From the NCBI RefSeq assembly GCF_001613935.1, contig NZ_LQCI01000017.1:68753-119483 (forward strand): a DNA stretch of 50,731 nt, written 5' to 3'. This document shows, piece by piece, positions 42,741 to 50,678 of the stretch (position 1 is its first letter; each line of letters opens with the position of its first letter). The stretch comes from Amycolatopsis regifaucium. GTDB lineage: Bacteria; Actinomycetota; Actinomycetes; Mycobacteriales; Pseudonocardiaceae. Made by a program: the position numbers and the translations under genes. The notes under the pieces were generated by a model. The model had not been told where the DNA came from, made no database searches, and worked only from the letters and a program-made list of their open reading frames with translations.

Positions 42741-43427
42741 ATGAGCAGTCGTACCTATGGACAGTTCTGCGGTCTGGCCCGCGCGCTGGAGATCATCGGC
42801 GAACGCTGGTCGCTGCTGATCGTCCGTGACCTCGTCCTCGGCCCGAAGCGGTTCACCGAGTTGCAGGCCGGTCTGCCCAAGATCCCGGCGAGCACCCTGT
42901 CCGCGCGGCTCAACGAACTCGAACAGTCCGGTGTGCTCCGTCGCCGCCTGCTCCCCCAGCTCGACGCCGCGGTGGTCTACGAACTCACCGAGTACGGCGG
43001 CGAACTCGACCAGATCGTGCTGGACCTCGGCCTGTGGGGCGCGCGTTCGCTCGGGCAGCCCACCCCCGAGGACGTCTTCACCCTGGACGCGGCGATCCTC
43101 TCGCTGTACACGACCTTCCAGAGCGAGAAGGCCAAGGGCACCCACGCCACCTACGAACTGCACTACCCGGGCGGGATGGTCCTGCACGCGATCATCGAGG
43201 ACGGCGCGCTCAAGGTCGCCGACGGCGCGCATCCGGGCGCCGACGCGATGATCGAGCCACTGGGCCCGTTCATCAAGGATCTGCTGAGCGGCGAGCTGTC
43301 TCCGGCCGAAGCGCTCCGGACCGGCAAGGTCCGGATCGAAGGCGCCCCGGAGTACCTGCAGCTGTTCACCGAGCTGTTCCACATCCCGGCCGCGCCGAAG
43401 GTGCCGTCCGGGATCGTCGTGCGCTGA
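42741..43427 (+). CDS. HxlR-family winged-helix regulator 2 with C-terminal sterol-carrier-like domain
   Basis: 228 residues, same length as HxlR 1 at 9204 and closely similar (SRTYGQFCGLARALEIIGER, LVLGPKRFTELQAGLPKIPA, VVYELTEYGGELDQIV). Winged helix 1-~110, then the same SCP2-like domain with TFQSEKAKGTHATYELHYPG and LFTELFHIPAAPK. It sits 43 bases after SARP 2, as HxlR 1 does after SARP 1, so the pair is a duplicated unit. Effector unknown; a polyene or peptide metabolite is a possibility. Confidence 0.9.
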   Translation: MSSRTYGQFCGLARALEIIGERWSLLIVRDLVLGPKRFTELQAGLPKIPASTLSARLNELEQSGVLRRRLLPQLDAAVVYELTEYGGELDQIVLDLGLWGARSLGQPTPEDVFTLDAAILSLYTTFQSEKAKGTHATYELHYPGGMVLHAIIEDGALKVADGAHPGADAMIEPLGPFIKDLLSGELSPAEALRTGKVRIEGAPEYLQLFTELFHIPAAPKVPSGIVVR

Positions 43428-43535
43428 ACGGCCCAATCCGCAGGTAGTTCCGCAATTCAGAGTAACGGAAACCGCCGATACGGCGGATATCGTCGGTATC
43501 CGTCACCGGTCGGTCTTTCCCCAAGGAGCCCCTTC

Positions 43536-44114
43536 ATGGCCGCACTCGATTCCGCACGTCCAGGCCTGCTCGCGTCGCTCAACGGGAAGTACCACCGCGC
43601 GGCGCTCGCCGTCTTCGCGGTGGTCGTCGTGGCCCACTGGGCGGAACATCTCGTGCAGGCGTTCCAGATCTACGTCCTGGGCTGGAAGACACCGGACGCC
43701 CGTGGCGTGCTCGGTATCCCGTTCCCGAAACTGATCAGTTCCGAGTGGCTGCACTACGGCTACGCCATCGTCATGCTGATCGCGCTGTTCGCGCTGCGGA
43801 AGGGCTTCGCCGGCCGTTCGCGGCAGTGGTGGAACCTGGCCCTCGGCCTGCAGTTCTGGCACCACATCGAACACCTGCTCCTGCTGGTCCAGGCGCAGAC
43901 CGGCTGGCGGCTCGGCGGCGGCACCGCGCCGAGCAGCATTATCCAGCTGTTCATCCCGCGGGTGGAACTGCACCTGTTCTACAACACGATCGTCACCATC
44001 CCGATGATCATCGCGATGATCGTGCACCGGAAGGCGTCCGCCGTCGAACGGGAGCTGACCGGCTGCACGTGCTCGCCCGAAAGCCGGCGTGAGCTGGCGA
44101 CCGCGGCGTCGTGA
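43536..44114 (+). CDS. His-rich integral membrane protein coupled to CopCD
   Basis: 192 residues, about four membrane helices (AALAVFAVVVVAHWAEHLVQ, HYGYAIVMLIALFAL, WHHIEHLLLLVQ, LHLFYNTIVTIPMIIAMIVH). Conserved-looking metal ligands sit inside or near the helices: HWAEH, HHIEH and VELHLFYN. The C-terminus has CTCS. Its stop overlaps the GTG of the CopC-CopD gene (GTGA), so the two are translated together. A copper- or heme-related role is inferred; no characterised family recognised. Confidence 0.8.
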   Translation: MAALDSARPGLLASLNGKYHRAALAVFAVVVVAHWAEHLVQAFQIYVLGWKTPDARGVLGIPFPKLISSEWLHYGYAIVMLIALFALRKGFAGRSRQWWNLALGLQFWHHIEHLLLLVQAQTGWRLGGGTAPSSIIQLFIPRVELHLFYNTIVTIPMIIAMIVHRKASAVERELTGCTCSPESRRELATAAS

Positions 44115-45445
44115 CCAGGAGACTCTTCGCGCTCCTCGCCCTCGTGGCGGCGTGGTTCGGGGTCGCGGTGCTCGCCGCGGCCCCGGCCTCGGCCCACGTC
44201 GAACTCCTCTCCTCGAATCCCGCCGACGGCGCCCGGCTCACCTCGGCGCCCGCACAGGTCTCCCTCACGCTGTCGGAGAACATCGGCATCCAGCCGAACT
44301 CGATCAAGGTCGTCGACACCAACGGCACGAACGTCGTCACCGGACCGGTGTTCCAGCCGGGCGACATCGCCGAACAGGTAGCCGTCAAGCTGGAACCCGA
44401 CCTCCCCGAAGGCAGCTACCTCGTCGAGTACGCCTTCGTCTCCACCGACTCGCATCCGGTACGCGGCACGATCGCGTTCGTCGTCGGCACCGGTCCCCTG
44501 ATCACCTCGGCCGGCGCGGTGTCCGCCTCGACCGGCACGGACCCGGTGACCGACGCGCTGTTCACCACGTTCCGCTGGGGCTCGTTCGGCGGCGTCGCAC
44601 TGCTCGGCGGGCTCGTGTTCGTGCTGGTCTGCCGCCCGGCCGGCCGGACCGACCCGGCGGCGCGGAAGCTGATCACCGTCGGCGTCGGGCTCTCGGCCGT
44701 CACGGCCGTCGCCGGCTTCCTGCTGCAAGGCCCGTACGTCGCGGGGCGCGGGGTGGACGCCGTCTTCGACCCGGCCCTGATCGAAGCCACCTTACGGGTG
44801 GCATACGGGAAACTGCTGCTCCTGCGCCTGGCCGCGATCGTCGCCCTCGCCGTGATCGCGCGCCGGCTGCTGACGGTCGACCTGCCGGAACGATCCCGCT
44901 CGCGCTACGAGAACCTCGGCATCGCGGCCGGGTTCCTCGTGCTGCTCAGTTTCTCCGCGACCGGGCACGCGGTGGCCGACAAGATCATGTTCCTCTCGGT
45001 CAGCGCCGACCTCGCGCATTTCGGCGCGATGGCCGTCTGGGTCGGCGGGCTGATCCAGCTGGCCGTGCTCCTGCGCGGCCGGTATCCGGCGGAGGAGGCC
45101 GAGCCGTCGCTGGCACGGTTCCACTCGATCGCGACCGTCTCGATCGTGATCATGGTGGTCAGCGGCGCCTACCTGGGCTTCCGGCTCGTCCCGTCGGTGG
45201 AGGCGCTCTGGACGTCGTCCTACGGCATCGTCTTCCTGCTCAAGCTCACCGGGTTCGCCGCGTTGCTGCTGGTGGCGAACGTGAGCCGGACCGCGGTGCG
45301 GCGCGGGATCGCCGGCCGCGGCGACTCCGGCGTCGTGACCGCCGACCTGAGACGACTGCGGGTCAGCGTCGGGGTCGAGGTGCTGATCGTGGCCGTGGTG
45401 CTCGCACTGGCCGCGGCGCTGTCGTCGATGTCACCGACCGGCTGA
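44111..45445 (+). CDS. CopC-CopD fusion copper-uptake/resistance protein (YcnJ-like)
   Basis: 444 residues from GTG 44111. Signal peptide of about 28 residues (LFALLALVAAWFGVAVLAAA then PASA) leaves a mature N-terminus starting with His29 (HVELLSSNPADG), the typical CopC copper-binding His. CopC beta-sandwich runs to ~125 and keeps DSHPVRGTI. CopD part (about 145-430) has about eight helices with TGHAVAD and AHFGAMAVWVGGL, whose His residues are usual Cu ligands. It probably moves copper across the membrane. Confidence 0.92.
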   Translation: MTRRLFALLALVAAWFGVAVLAAAPASAHVELLSSNPADGARLTSAPAQVSLTLSENIGIQPNSIKVVDTNGTNVVTGPVFQPGDIAEQVAVKLEPDLPEGSYLVEYAFVSTDSHPVRGTIAFVVGTGPLITSAGAVSASTGTDPVTDALFTTFRWGSFGGVALLGGLVFVLVCRPAGRTDPAARKLITVGVGLSAVTAVAGFLLQGPYVAGRGVDAVFDPALIEATLRVAYGKLLLLRLAAIVALAVIARRLLTVDLPERSRSRYENLGIAAGFLVLLSFSATGHAVADKIMFLSVSADLAHFGAMAVWVGGLIQLAVLLRGRYPAEEAEPSLARFHSIATVSIVIMVVSGAYLGFRLVPSVEALWTSSYGIVFLLKLTGFAALLLVANVSRTAVRRGIAGRGDSGVVTADLRRLRVSVGVEVLIVAVVLALAAALSSMSPTG

Positions 45446-45706
45446 TCGGCCGGTTCGGTTCCGGCGATTCAGGCCACTTGCCGTCCACTGTGGACAGGTC
45501 GGGGCGGGCCACCTCCCGTGGGGAAAACGATGACCGCCACCGCTTCGAGGATCACCCTTCTCGCCGCTTGTGCGGACCGTTCGGCGCAGAGATCACCCAC
45601 CCGCGACACAAGTCGCGATCGCATCAGGCACACTGGAGGAGAGAAAGCCCCGTGTGGCAAAGAAAAGCGCCCACCGGTGACGGATCGCCCACTGTGGAGG
45701 TGACTA

Positions 45707-46378
45707 ATGGAGCTGCCCGGCTTCGATCTGGCTTGGCGTGGTTTCAATCGCGCTCAGGTCCGGGAATTCGTTCGTGAGGTGGAAACGGAACTACGACGTG
45801 TGGCCGCCGAACGCGACGAAGCGATCCGTCGCGGAGAGGCTCTCGCCGCGAAGCTCACCGCCGCGCAAGAGGAAAACCGTGAACTGAAAGCGACCGTCGA
45901 CCGGATCAGCCGGGTACCGATCGCGCCGGACGCGCTGCAGGAGCGTTCGCGCCGCATGCTCGAACTCACCCGCGAAGAGGCCGAAGAGATCACCGCGCGC
46001 GCCACCGAGGAGGCCGCCAAGGCCGAGGCGGAGCGGAAGCGGATCACCGAAGACTTCGAGCGCGCCATGACCCTGCGCCGGGCCGAAGCCATGCGCGCGC
46101 TCGCCGCACAGGACGAAGCGGCCCAAGCGCGGGCAAGAAAACTCCTCGACGACGCCGCCGAAGAAGGCGAGCGTCTCGTCGCCGAAGCGCGGCAGAAGGC
46201 CGACGTGGCCCTCCGCCTGCGCGACGACGTGCTGAAACAGCTGGTCGGCTGCCGTGAACTGCTCGCGGAGGCCGGCACGGCGCTGACGATCACCGACGAA
46301 CCGAAACCGGAAGTGCCCGTTCAGCGCCGGAGCAGGTCAGCGGCCCGCGCCGGCGCCGAAGCGGCGGCGACCACCTAG
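45707..46378 (+). CDS. DivIVA-domain coiled-coil protein
   Basis: 223 residues from ATG 45707 with GGAGGTG upstream. The N-terminus FDLAWRGFNRAQVREFVREV is a DivIVA/Wag31-like segment. Residues ~25-180 are a long coiled coil rich in Glu/Arg/Ala heptads, and the C-terminus (EPKPEVPVQRRSRSAARAGA) is disordered. DivIVA-type proteins sit at curved membranes in actinomycetes and organise polar growth or septation; this shorter member may be a specialised partner. Its TAG shares a CTAG with the convergent YCII gene. Confidence 0.82.
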   Translation: MELPGFDLAWRGFNRAQVREFVREVETELRRVAAERDEAIRRGEALAAKLTAAQEENRELKATVDRISRVPIAPDALQERSRRMLELTREEAEEITARATEEAAKAEAERKRITEDFERAMTLRRAEAMRALAAQDEAAQARARKLLDDAAEEGERLVAEARQKADVALRLRDDVLKQLVGCRELLAEAGTALTITDEPKPEVPVQRRSRSAARAGAEAAATT

Positions 46379-46737
46379 GCGTTGTCACCAGAAGAAAAGA
46401 CCACCGGCCGGATCTCCATCGCGTTGACGTGCGCGTCCGGAATCTGGCCGGCGATCTCGATCGCGCGCTCCTTGCTTTCGCATTCGACCAGGTAGAAGCC
46501 CGCGAGATACTCCTTCGACTCCGCGTACGGGCCGTCGGTGACCACCGGGACGCCGTCACGCACCCGGACCACCGTGCTCTCCTTCGGCTCCGCCAGCGCC
46601 TGGGTCCCGAGCAGTTCGCCGCTCTCGGACAACTTCTTCATGAAAGGGTCGATCCGGGCGACCACCTCGTTGCGCTCCTCCTCGGGAAGGGCGTCCCACG
46701 CGGTGGGGTTCATCGTGATCATGATCATGTACTTCAT
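46375..46737 (-). CDS. YCII-family protein (DGPF domain)
   Basis: 120 residues. MKYMIMITMNPTAWDALPEE at the start, then GVPVVTDGPYAESKEYLAGF and IPDAHVNAMEIRPVVF. These are the hallmark DGPF/YCII fold elements, including the conserved DGP and His-containing pocket. Function of most members is unknown; fused forms occur with ECF sigma factors. No operon partner here. Confidence 0.88.
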   Translation of the reverse strand: MKYMIMITMNPTAWDALPEEERNEVVARIDPFMKKLSESGELLGTQALAEPKESTVVRVRDGVPVVTDGPYAESKEYLAGFYLVECESKERAIEIAGQIPDAHVNAMEIRPVVFSSGDNA

Positions 46738-46847
46738 CGCTGTTCCTCCTGGTCATCCGGCCGGTGCCCGGCCACTCACGCAGGAGTCGGAGCCGCCGGA
46801 TCGTCCTCGACATCCTGGCATCGACGAATTTCGCCGTCCCGGGGTGG

Positions 46848-46866
46848 ATACATGGGGAGGGTATAC
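46848..46866. promoter_or_regulatory. Candidate CsoR operator with promoter -10 box
   Basis: ATAC followed by a G-rich centre and GGTAT forms an imperfect palindrome like the stronger site at 49801. TATACT (46862-46867) could be the -10 box of csoR, so binding of apo-CsoR would block its own transcription. Moderate match only. Confidence 0.45.
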
Positions 46867-46905
46867 TGGGCGATGGCCGGGGAACCACGAGAGAACGGGT
46901 GCGAG

Positions 46906-47187
46906 ATGACGGGCTACGGCAGCGAGCGAGAGGCCTATCTCAAGCGCCTGCGCCGGATCGAGGGGCAGATCCGCGGCTTGCAGCGGATGGTCGAAGAGGA
47001 CAAGTACTGCATCGACATCCTGACGCAGGTGTCCGCGGCCACCAAGGCACTGCAGTCGTTCTCCCTCGAGCTGCTGGACGAGCACCTCGCCACCTGCGTG
47101 GTCCAGGCCGCGGCGGCGGGCGGCGAAGAGGCCGACCTCAAGGTCCGGGAAGCCTCCGACGCCATTGCCCGGCTCGTCCGTTCCTGA
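46906..47187 (+). CDS. csoR: CsoR-type copper-sensing repressor
   Basis: 93 residues from ATG 46906 (an upstream ATG at 46873 would add 11). All-helical DUF156 fold with YLKRLRRIEGQIRGLQRMVE, then YCIDILTQVSAATKAL and LLDEHLATCVV. The Cu(I) ligands Cys (YC), His (DEH) and Cys (ATC) are in place. Apo-protein represses copper genes and Cu(I) releases it. Convergent with copA with abutting stops (TGATCA). Sites upstream of csoR and copZ suit this repressor. Confidence 0.92.
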   Translation: MTGYGSEREAYLKRLRRIEGQIRGLQRMVEEDKYCIDILTQVSAATKALQSFSLELLDEHLATCVVQAAAAGGEEADLKVREASDAIARLVRS

Positions 47188-49392
47188 TCACGCGGCGCGG
47201 GCGAACCGTCGTAGCCGCAAGCTGTTGGTGACCACGAAGACCGAGGAGAACGCCATCGCGGCCCCGGCGATCATGGGGTTGAGCAGGCCGAGCGCGGCCA
47301 GTGGCAGCGCGGCGACGTTGTAGGCGAACGCCCAGAACAGGTTGCCTTTGATCGTGGCGAGCGTGCGGCGCGAGAGCCGGATGGCGTCCACGGCGGCACG
47401 CAGGTCACCGCGCACGAGCGTCAGGTCACCCGCCTCGATGGCGGCGTCCGTCCCGGTCCCCATGGACAGGCCGAGGTCGGCCTGCGCGAGCGCGGCCGCG
47501 TCGTTGACGCCGTCGCCGACCATGGCGACCACCCGGCCTTCGGCCTGCAGACGCTTGACGACCTCGACCTTGTCCGCGGGCAGCACCTCGGCGACGACCT
47601 CGTCGATTCCCACCTCGGCCGCGACCGCTTTCGCGGAACCGGTGTTGTCGCCGGTCAGCAGGACCGGCCGGAGCCCGAGCGCCCGCAGCTCCTTCACCGC
47701 CTGCTTGGAGGTCGGCTTGACCGTGTCCGCGACGACGACCACACCGCGCGCCTCACCGTCCCACGCGACGACGACAGCGGTCGCGCCACGTTCCTCGGCG
47801 GCCGTCTTGGCCTGGGAAAACTCCTCGCCGAGGGTGATGCCGTGCTGTTCGAGGAGGCTCGTGCGGCCGGCCAGGACGGTCTTGCCCTCCACCTCGCCGA
47901 GGACACCCAGGCCCTCGACGTTGCGGAACCTCTCGACCGGCGGCAGGTCACCGAGCCGCTCTTGGGCGGCTTCGACGATCGCGCGGGCGATCGGATGCTC
48001 GGAAGCGTGCTCGACCGCCGCGGCGAGCCGGAGGACGTCGGTCTCGTCCGCGCCGTACAGATCGGTGAGGCTCATCTTCCCGGCGGTCACGGTGCCGGTT
48101 TTGTCCAGGACGACGGTGTCGACCTCCCGGGTGGATTCGAGCACCTCCGGGCCCTTGATGAGGATGCCCAGTTGCGCGCCACGGCCGGTGCCGACCAGCA
48201 ACGCCGTCGGCGTGGCCAGGCCCAGCGCGCACGGGCAGGCGATGATCAGGACCGCGACGGCGGCGGTGAAGGCGGCGTCCGCCCCGCTGCCCGCCCCGAG
48301 CCAGAAGCCGAGCGTGCCGACCGCGAGCGCGATCACCACCGGGACGAATACGGCCGACACGCGATCCGCGAGCCGCTGAACCCGCGCTTTGCCGTTCTGC
48401 GCGTCCTCGACCAGCCGCGCCATCTGCGCGAGCCGGGTGTCCGCGCCGATCCGGGTGGCGCGGACGACGAGCCTTCCGCCCACGTCGACCGTCCCGCCCA
48501 CGACGACGTCGCCGGCGGTCACCTCGACCGGGAGTGCCTCCCCCGTCAGCATGCTCAGGTCGACCGCCGACCCGCCGTCGATCACGACACCGTCGGTGGC
48601 GATCTTCTCCCCCGGCCGCACGACGAACTCGTCCCCGACTTTCAGGTCACCGATCGGGACCCGGCTCTCGACGCCGCCTTCGAGCACGGCGACGTCCTTC
48701 GCGCCGAGTTCGAGCAGTGCCCGCAGAGCGGCGCCGGAGCGGCGTTTGGACCGGGCTTCGAAGTAACGTCCGGCCAGGAGGAACGTGGTCACCCCGGCGG
48801 CGACCTCGAGGTAGAGGTTGCCCGCGCCGGACCCGCGTTCCATGGTCAGTTCGAAGCCGTGCCGCATACCGGGTGTCCCGGCGGTGCCGAACAGCAGCGC
48901 GTACAGCGACCAGAGCGTGGCGGCCGCGACGCCGAGGGAGATCAGGGTGTCCATGGTGGCGGCGCCGTGGCGGAAATTCGTCCAGGCCGGCCGATGGAAC
49001 GGCCACGCGCCCCAGGTGACGACCGGTGCCGCCAAGGCCAGCGAAACCCACTGCCAGTAGGTGAACTGCCAGGCCGGGACCATCGCCAGCACGATCACCG
49101 GGACGGCGAGCGCGGCGGAGACGACGAGCCGGATTCGAAGCCCGTCGGCCTGCTCCGCGTCCTCGTCCGGTTGGGGTGGCTCGGCCGTGTAACCCGCGGA
49201 CTCGACGACACCGACGAGGTCGTCCACCGAGACCGCGGCCGGGAAATCGACCTGCGCCTTCTCGGTGGCGTAATTGACCGTCGCGGAGACGCCGTCGACC
49301 TTGTTCAGCTTGCGTTCGACCCTGGCGGCGCAGGAGGCGCAGGTCATCCCGCCGATGGCCAGCTCGACGCGCTGGGATGTGCCGGCGTTCAC
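47188..49392 (-). CDS. copA: Copper-exporting P1B-type ATPase
   Basis: 734 residues. N-terminal heavy-metal domain (about 8-72) with GGMTCASC. Eight helices; transmembrane metal site ACPCALG. Actuator TGE (MLTGEALPVE). Phosphorylation motif DKTGT. Nucleotide domain HP (SEHPIARAI) and hinge GDGVNDA. Near the C-terminus TIKGNLFWAFAYNVAALPLA and MAFSSVFVVTNSLRL, the Cu(I)-ATPase helix ligands. Exports Cu(I). The start overlaps the 53-aa gene (ATGA). Confidence 0.96.
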   Translation of the reverse strand: MNAGTSQRVELAIGGMTCASCAARVERKLNKVDGVSATVNYATEKAQVDFPAAVSVDDLVGVVESAGYTAEPPQPDEDAEQADGLRIRLVVSAALAVPVIVLAMVPAWQFTYWQWVSLALAAPVVTWGAWPFHRPAWTNFRHGAATMDTLISLGVAAATLWSLYALLFGTAGTPGMRHGFELTMERGSGAGNLYLEVAAGVTTFLLAGRYFEARSKRRSGAALRALLELGAKDVAVLEGGVESRVPIGDLKVGDEFVVRPGEKIATDGVVIDGGSAVDLSMLTGEALPVEVTAGDVVVGGTVDVGGRLVVRATRIGADTRLAQMARLVEDAQNGKARVQRLADRVSAVFVPVVIALAVGTLGFWLGAGSGADAAFTAAVAVLIIACPCALGLATPTALLVGTGRGAQLGILIKGPEVLESTREVDTVVLDKTGTVTAGKMSLTDLYGADETDVLRLAAAVEHASEHPIARAIVEAAQERLGDLPPVERFRNVEGLGVLGEVEGKTVLAGRTSLLEQHGITLGEEFSQAKTAAEERGATAVVVAWDGEARGVVVVADTVKPTSKQAVKELRALGLRPVLLTGDNTGSAKAVAAEVGIDEVVAEVLPADKVEVVKRLQAEGRVVAMVGDGVNDAAALAQADLGLSMGTGTDAAIEAGDLTLVRGDLRAAVDAIRLSRRTLATIKGNLFWAFAYNVAALPLAALGLLNPMIAGAAMAFSSVFVVTNSLRLRRFARAA

Positions 49393-49550
49393 CGTGTGCC
49401 TCCCGGGTGGTGCCCTGCGTGCTCGCTGGTCGGGGCGGGCGGGCTCGGCGCCTCGTTCAGCGGCCCGACCGCGTCGCCGATCGCCCAGGCGACGACGAAC
49501 ACCGCGACCAGAGCCGCGGCGAACGCCGACACCTTGACGGGGGTGCTCAC
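49389..49550 (-). CDS. 53-aa membrane peptide with His-rich tail, between copZ and copA
   Basis: GTG 49550 overlaps the copZ stop (GTGA), and its own stop overlaps the copA ATG, so it is translationally coupled to both. One helix, SAFAAALVAVFVVAWAIGDA, is followed by a Pro-rich linker and HAGHHPGG. A copper-handling helper of CopA, perhaps delivering or receiving copper on the outer side, is inferred. I do not recognise a named family. Confidence 0.75.
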   Translation of the reverse strand: MSTPVKVSAFAAALVAVFVVAWAIGDAVGPLNEAPSPPAPTSEHAGHHPGGTR

Positions 49551-49753
49551 GAGACGAGCTGGTAACCGGCCTCGGTCACGGCCGCGTCGACGGCCTGGAC
49601 GTCGAGCGGGGCCTCGCTGGTGACGGTGACCTTTCCGCCGGCCACGTCCACGTTCACGGCGCTGACGCCGTCGATCCCGCTGACCTCCTCGGTGACCGAG
49701 GCGGCGCAGTGCCCGCAGGACATGCCCTTGACGATGTAGGTGGTTTCGGCCAT
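49547..49753 (-). CDS. copZ: Copper chaperone CopZ-like (HMA domain)
   Basis: 68 residues, one HMA ferredoxin-like fold. The metal motif is GMSCGHC, with EVSGIDGVSAVNVDVAGGKV after it. Delivers Cu(I) to CopA or CsoR. ATG 49753 has GAGGAG upstream and -10-like TATAAA (49797-49802, reading leftward) beside the CsoR operator. First gene of the copZ - 53-aa peptide - copA operon. Confidence 0.92.
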   Translation of the reverse strand: MAETTYIVKGMSCGHCAASVTEEVSGIDGVSAVNVDVAGGKVTVTSEAPLDVQAVDAAVTEAGYQLVS

Positions 49754-49800
49754 CGGTACGAACTCCTCTACAGGACAAACGAAGCGATCACCATCATTTA

Positions 49801-49815
49801 TACCCCATGGGGGTA
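49801..49815. promoter_or_regulatory. CsoR-type copper operator of the copZ-copA operon
   Basis: Near-perfect palindrome TACCCCATGGGGGTA, the classic C/G-run form with flanking TA/TA seen in actinobacterial CsoR sites. It overlaps the presumed -10 box of the copZ operon and lies 35 bases upstream of cobF, so cobF could also be affected. Confidence 0.8.
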
Positions 49816-49850
49816 GGGGTGTGCCGAACGGGGGCGGGCACACTGCGGCG

Positions 49851-50612
49851 ATGAGGAAGATCTCCGCGATCGGCATCGGCGCCGGCGACCCGGCACACCT
49901 GACCGTCCAGGCCATCGAGCGACTGAACGACACCGACGTCTTCTTCGTCCTCGACAAGGGATCGGAGAAGCAGGACCTGGTGGGCCTTCGCCAGGAGATC
50001 CTCGACCGGTTCGTCGAGCGGCCCGGCTACCGCGTGGTGCGGGCGCAGGACCCCGAACGCGACCGTACTCCCGCCGACTATCGGAAGGCCGTCGCGGACT
50101 GGCACCGGCTGCGCACCGACGTCTACGAGGACATGATCCGCGAGCTGGGCCCCGACGAGCGGGGCGCGTTCCTCGTCTGGGGCGACCCGGCGCTCTACGA
50201 CTCGACCCTGACGCTGCTGGACGCCGTGCTCGCGCGGGGGAACGTCGAGTTCGAGTACGAAGTCGTCCCGGGCGTGAGCAGCGTGGCCGCGCTGACGGCG
50301 CGGCACCGGACCACGATGAACCAGATCGGACGGCCGGTGCTGATCACGACCGGCCGTCGTCTCGAAGCCGGCTGGCCCGCGCACGTGGACGACGTCTTCG
50401 TGATGCTGGACGCCCAGTGCACGTTCTCGCGGCTCGTCGACGAGGGACTGGAGATCTACTGGGGCGCCTACCTCGGCACGCCCGACGAACTCCTGCTGTC
50501 CGGCCCCTTGACGACCGAGCTGGCCGCCCAGATCCGCTCGACGCGCTCCGCGGCCCGGGAACGAAAGGGCTGGATCATGGACATCTACCACCTACGCCGC
50601 CCCACCACCTGA
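49851..50612 (+). CDS. cobF: Precorrin-6A synthase (deacetylating), CobF-like
   Basis: 253 residues from ATG 49851. SAM-dependent tetrapyrrole methylase fold: RKISAIGIGAGDPAHLTVQA, VFFVLDKG, FLVWGDPALYDSTLTLLDAV, YEVVPGVSSVAALTARHRTT and a C-terminal YWGAYLGTPDELLLSGPL. CobF methylates C-1 of precorrin-5 with loss of acetate in aerobic cobalamin synthesis. It stands alone here, apart from other cob genes, next to a copper operator. No cobalamin riboswitch is visible in the ~97 bases upstream. Confidence 0.93.
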   Translation: MRKISAIGIGAGDPAHLTVQAIERLNDTDVFFVLDKGSEKQDLVGLRQEILDRFVERPGYRVVRAQDPERDRTPADYRKAVADWHRLRTDVYEDMIRELGPDERGAFLVWGDPALYDSTLTLLDAVLARGNVEFEYEVVPGVSSVAALTARHRTTMNQIGRPVLITTGRRLEAGWPAHVDDVFVMLDAQCTFSRLVDEGLEIYWGAYLGTPDELLLSGPLTTELAAQIRSTRSAARERKGWIMDIYHLRRPTT

Positions 50613-50619
50613 CCCCTCA

Positions 50620-50641
50620 CGCATTTAGAGGACTAAACGCG
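50620..50641 (+). repeat. 22-bp palindromic repeat, copy 2
   Basis: Arms CGCATTTAG and CTAAACGCG around an AGGA centre (each arm one base short of perfect pairing), 7 bases after cobF. Same family as copy 1 in opposite orientation. Possibly a weak terminator or dispersed element. Confidence 0.65.
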
Positions 50642-50656
50642 CGCGTCCCGGCCCCC

Positions 50657-50678
50657 TGCATTTAGAGGGCTGGATGCG
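50657..50678 (+). repeat. 22-bp palindromic repeat, copy 3 (diverged)
   Basis: TGCATTTAG and CTGGATGCG arms; same orientation as copy 2, 15 bases downstream of it, with several substitutions. The pair after cobF forms a tandem. Confidence 0.55.

Noticed and set aside
49754..49850. Cobalamin riboswitch before cobF
   Set aside because: The space is about 97 bases and holds the copper operator and the copZ promoter; no B12-box-like sequence was seen.
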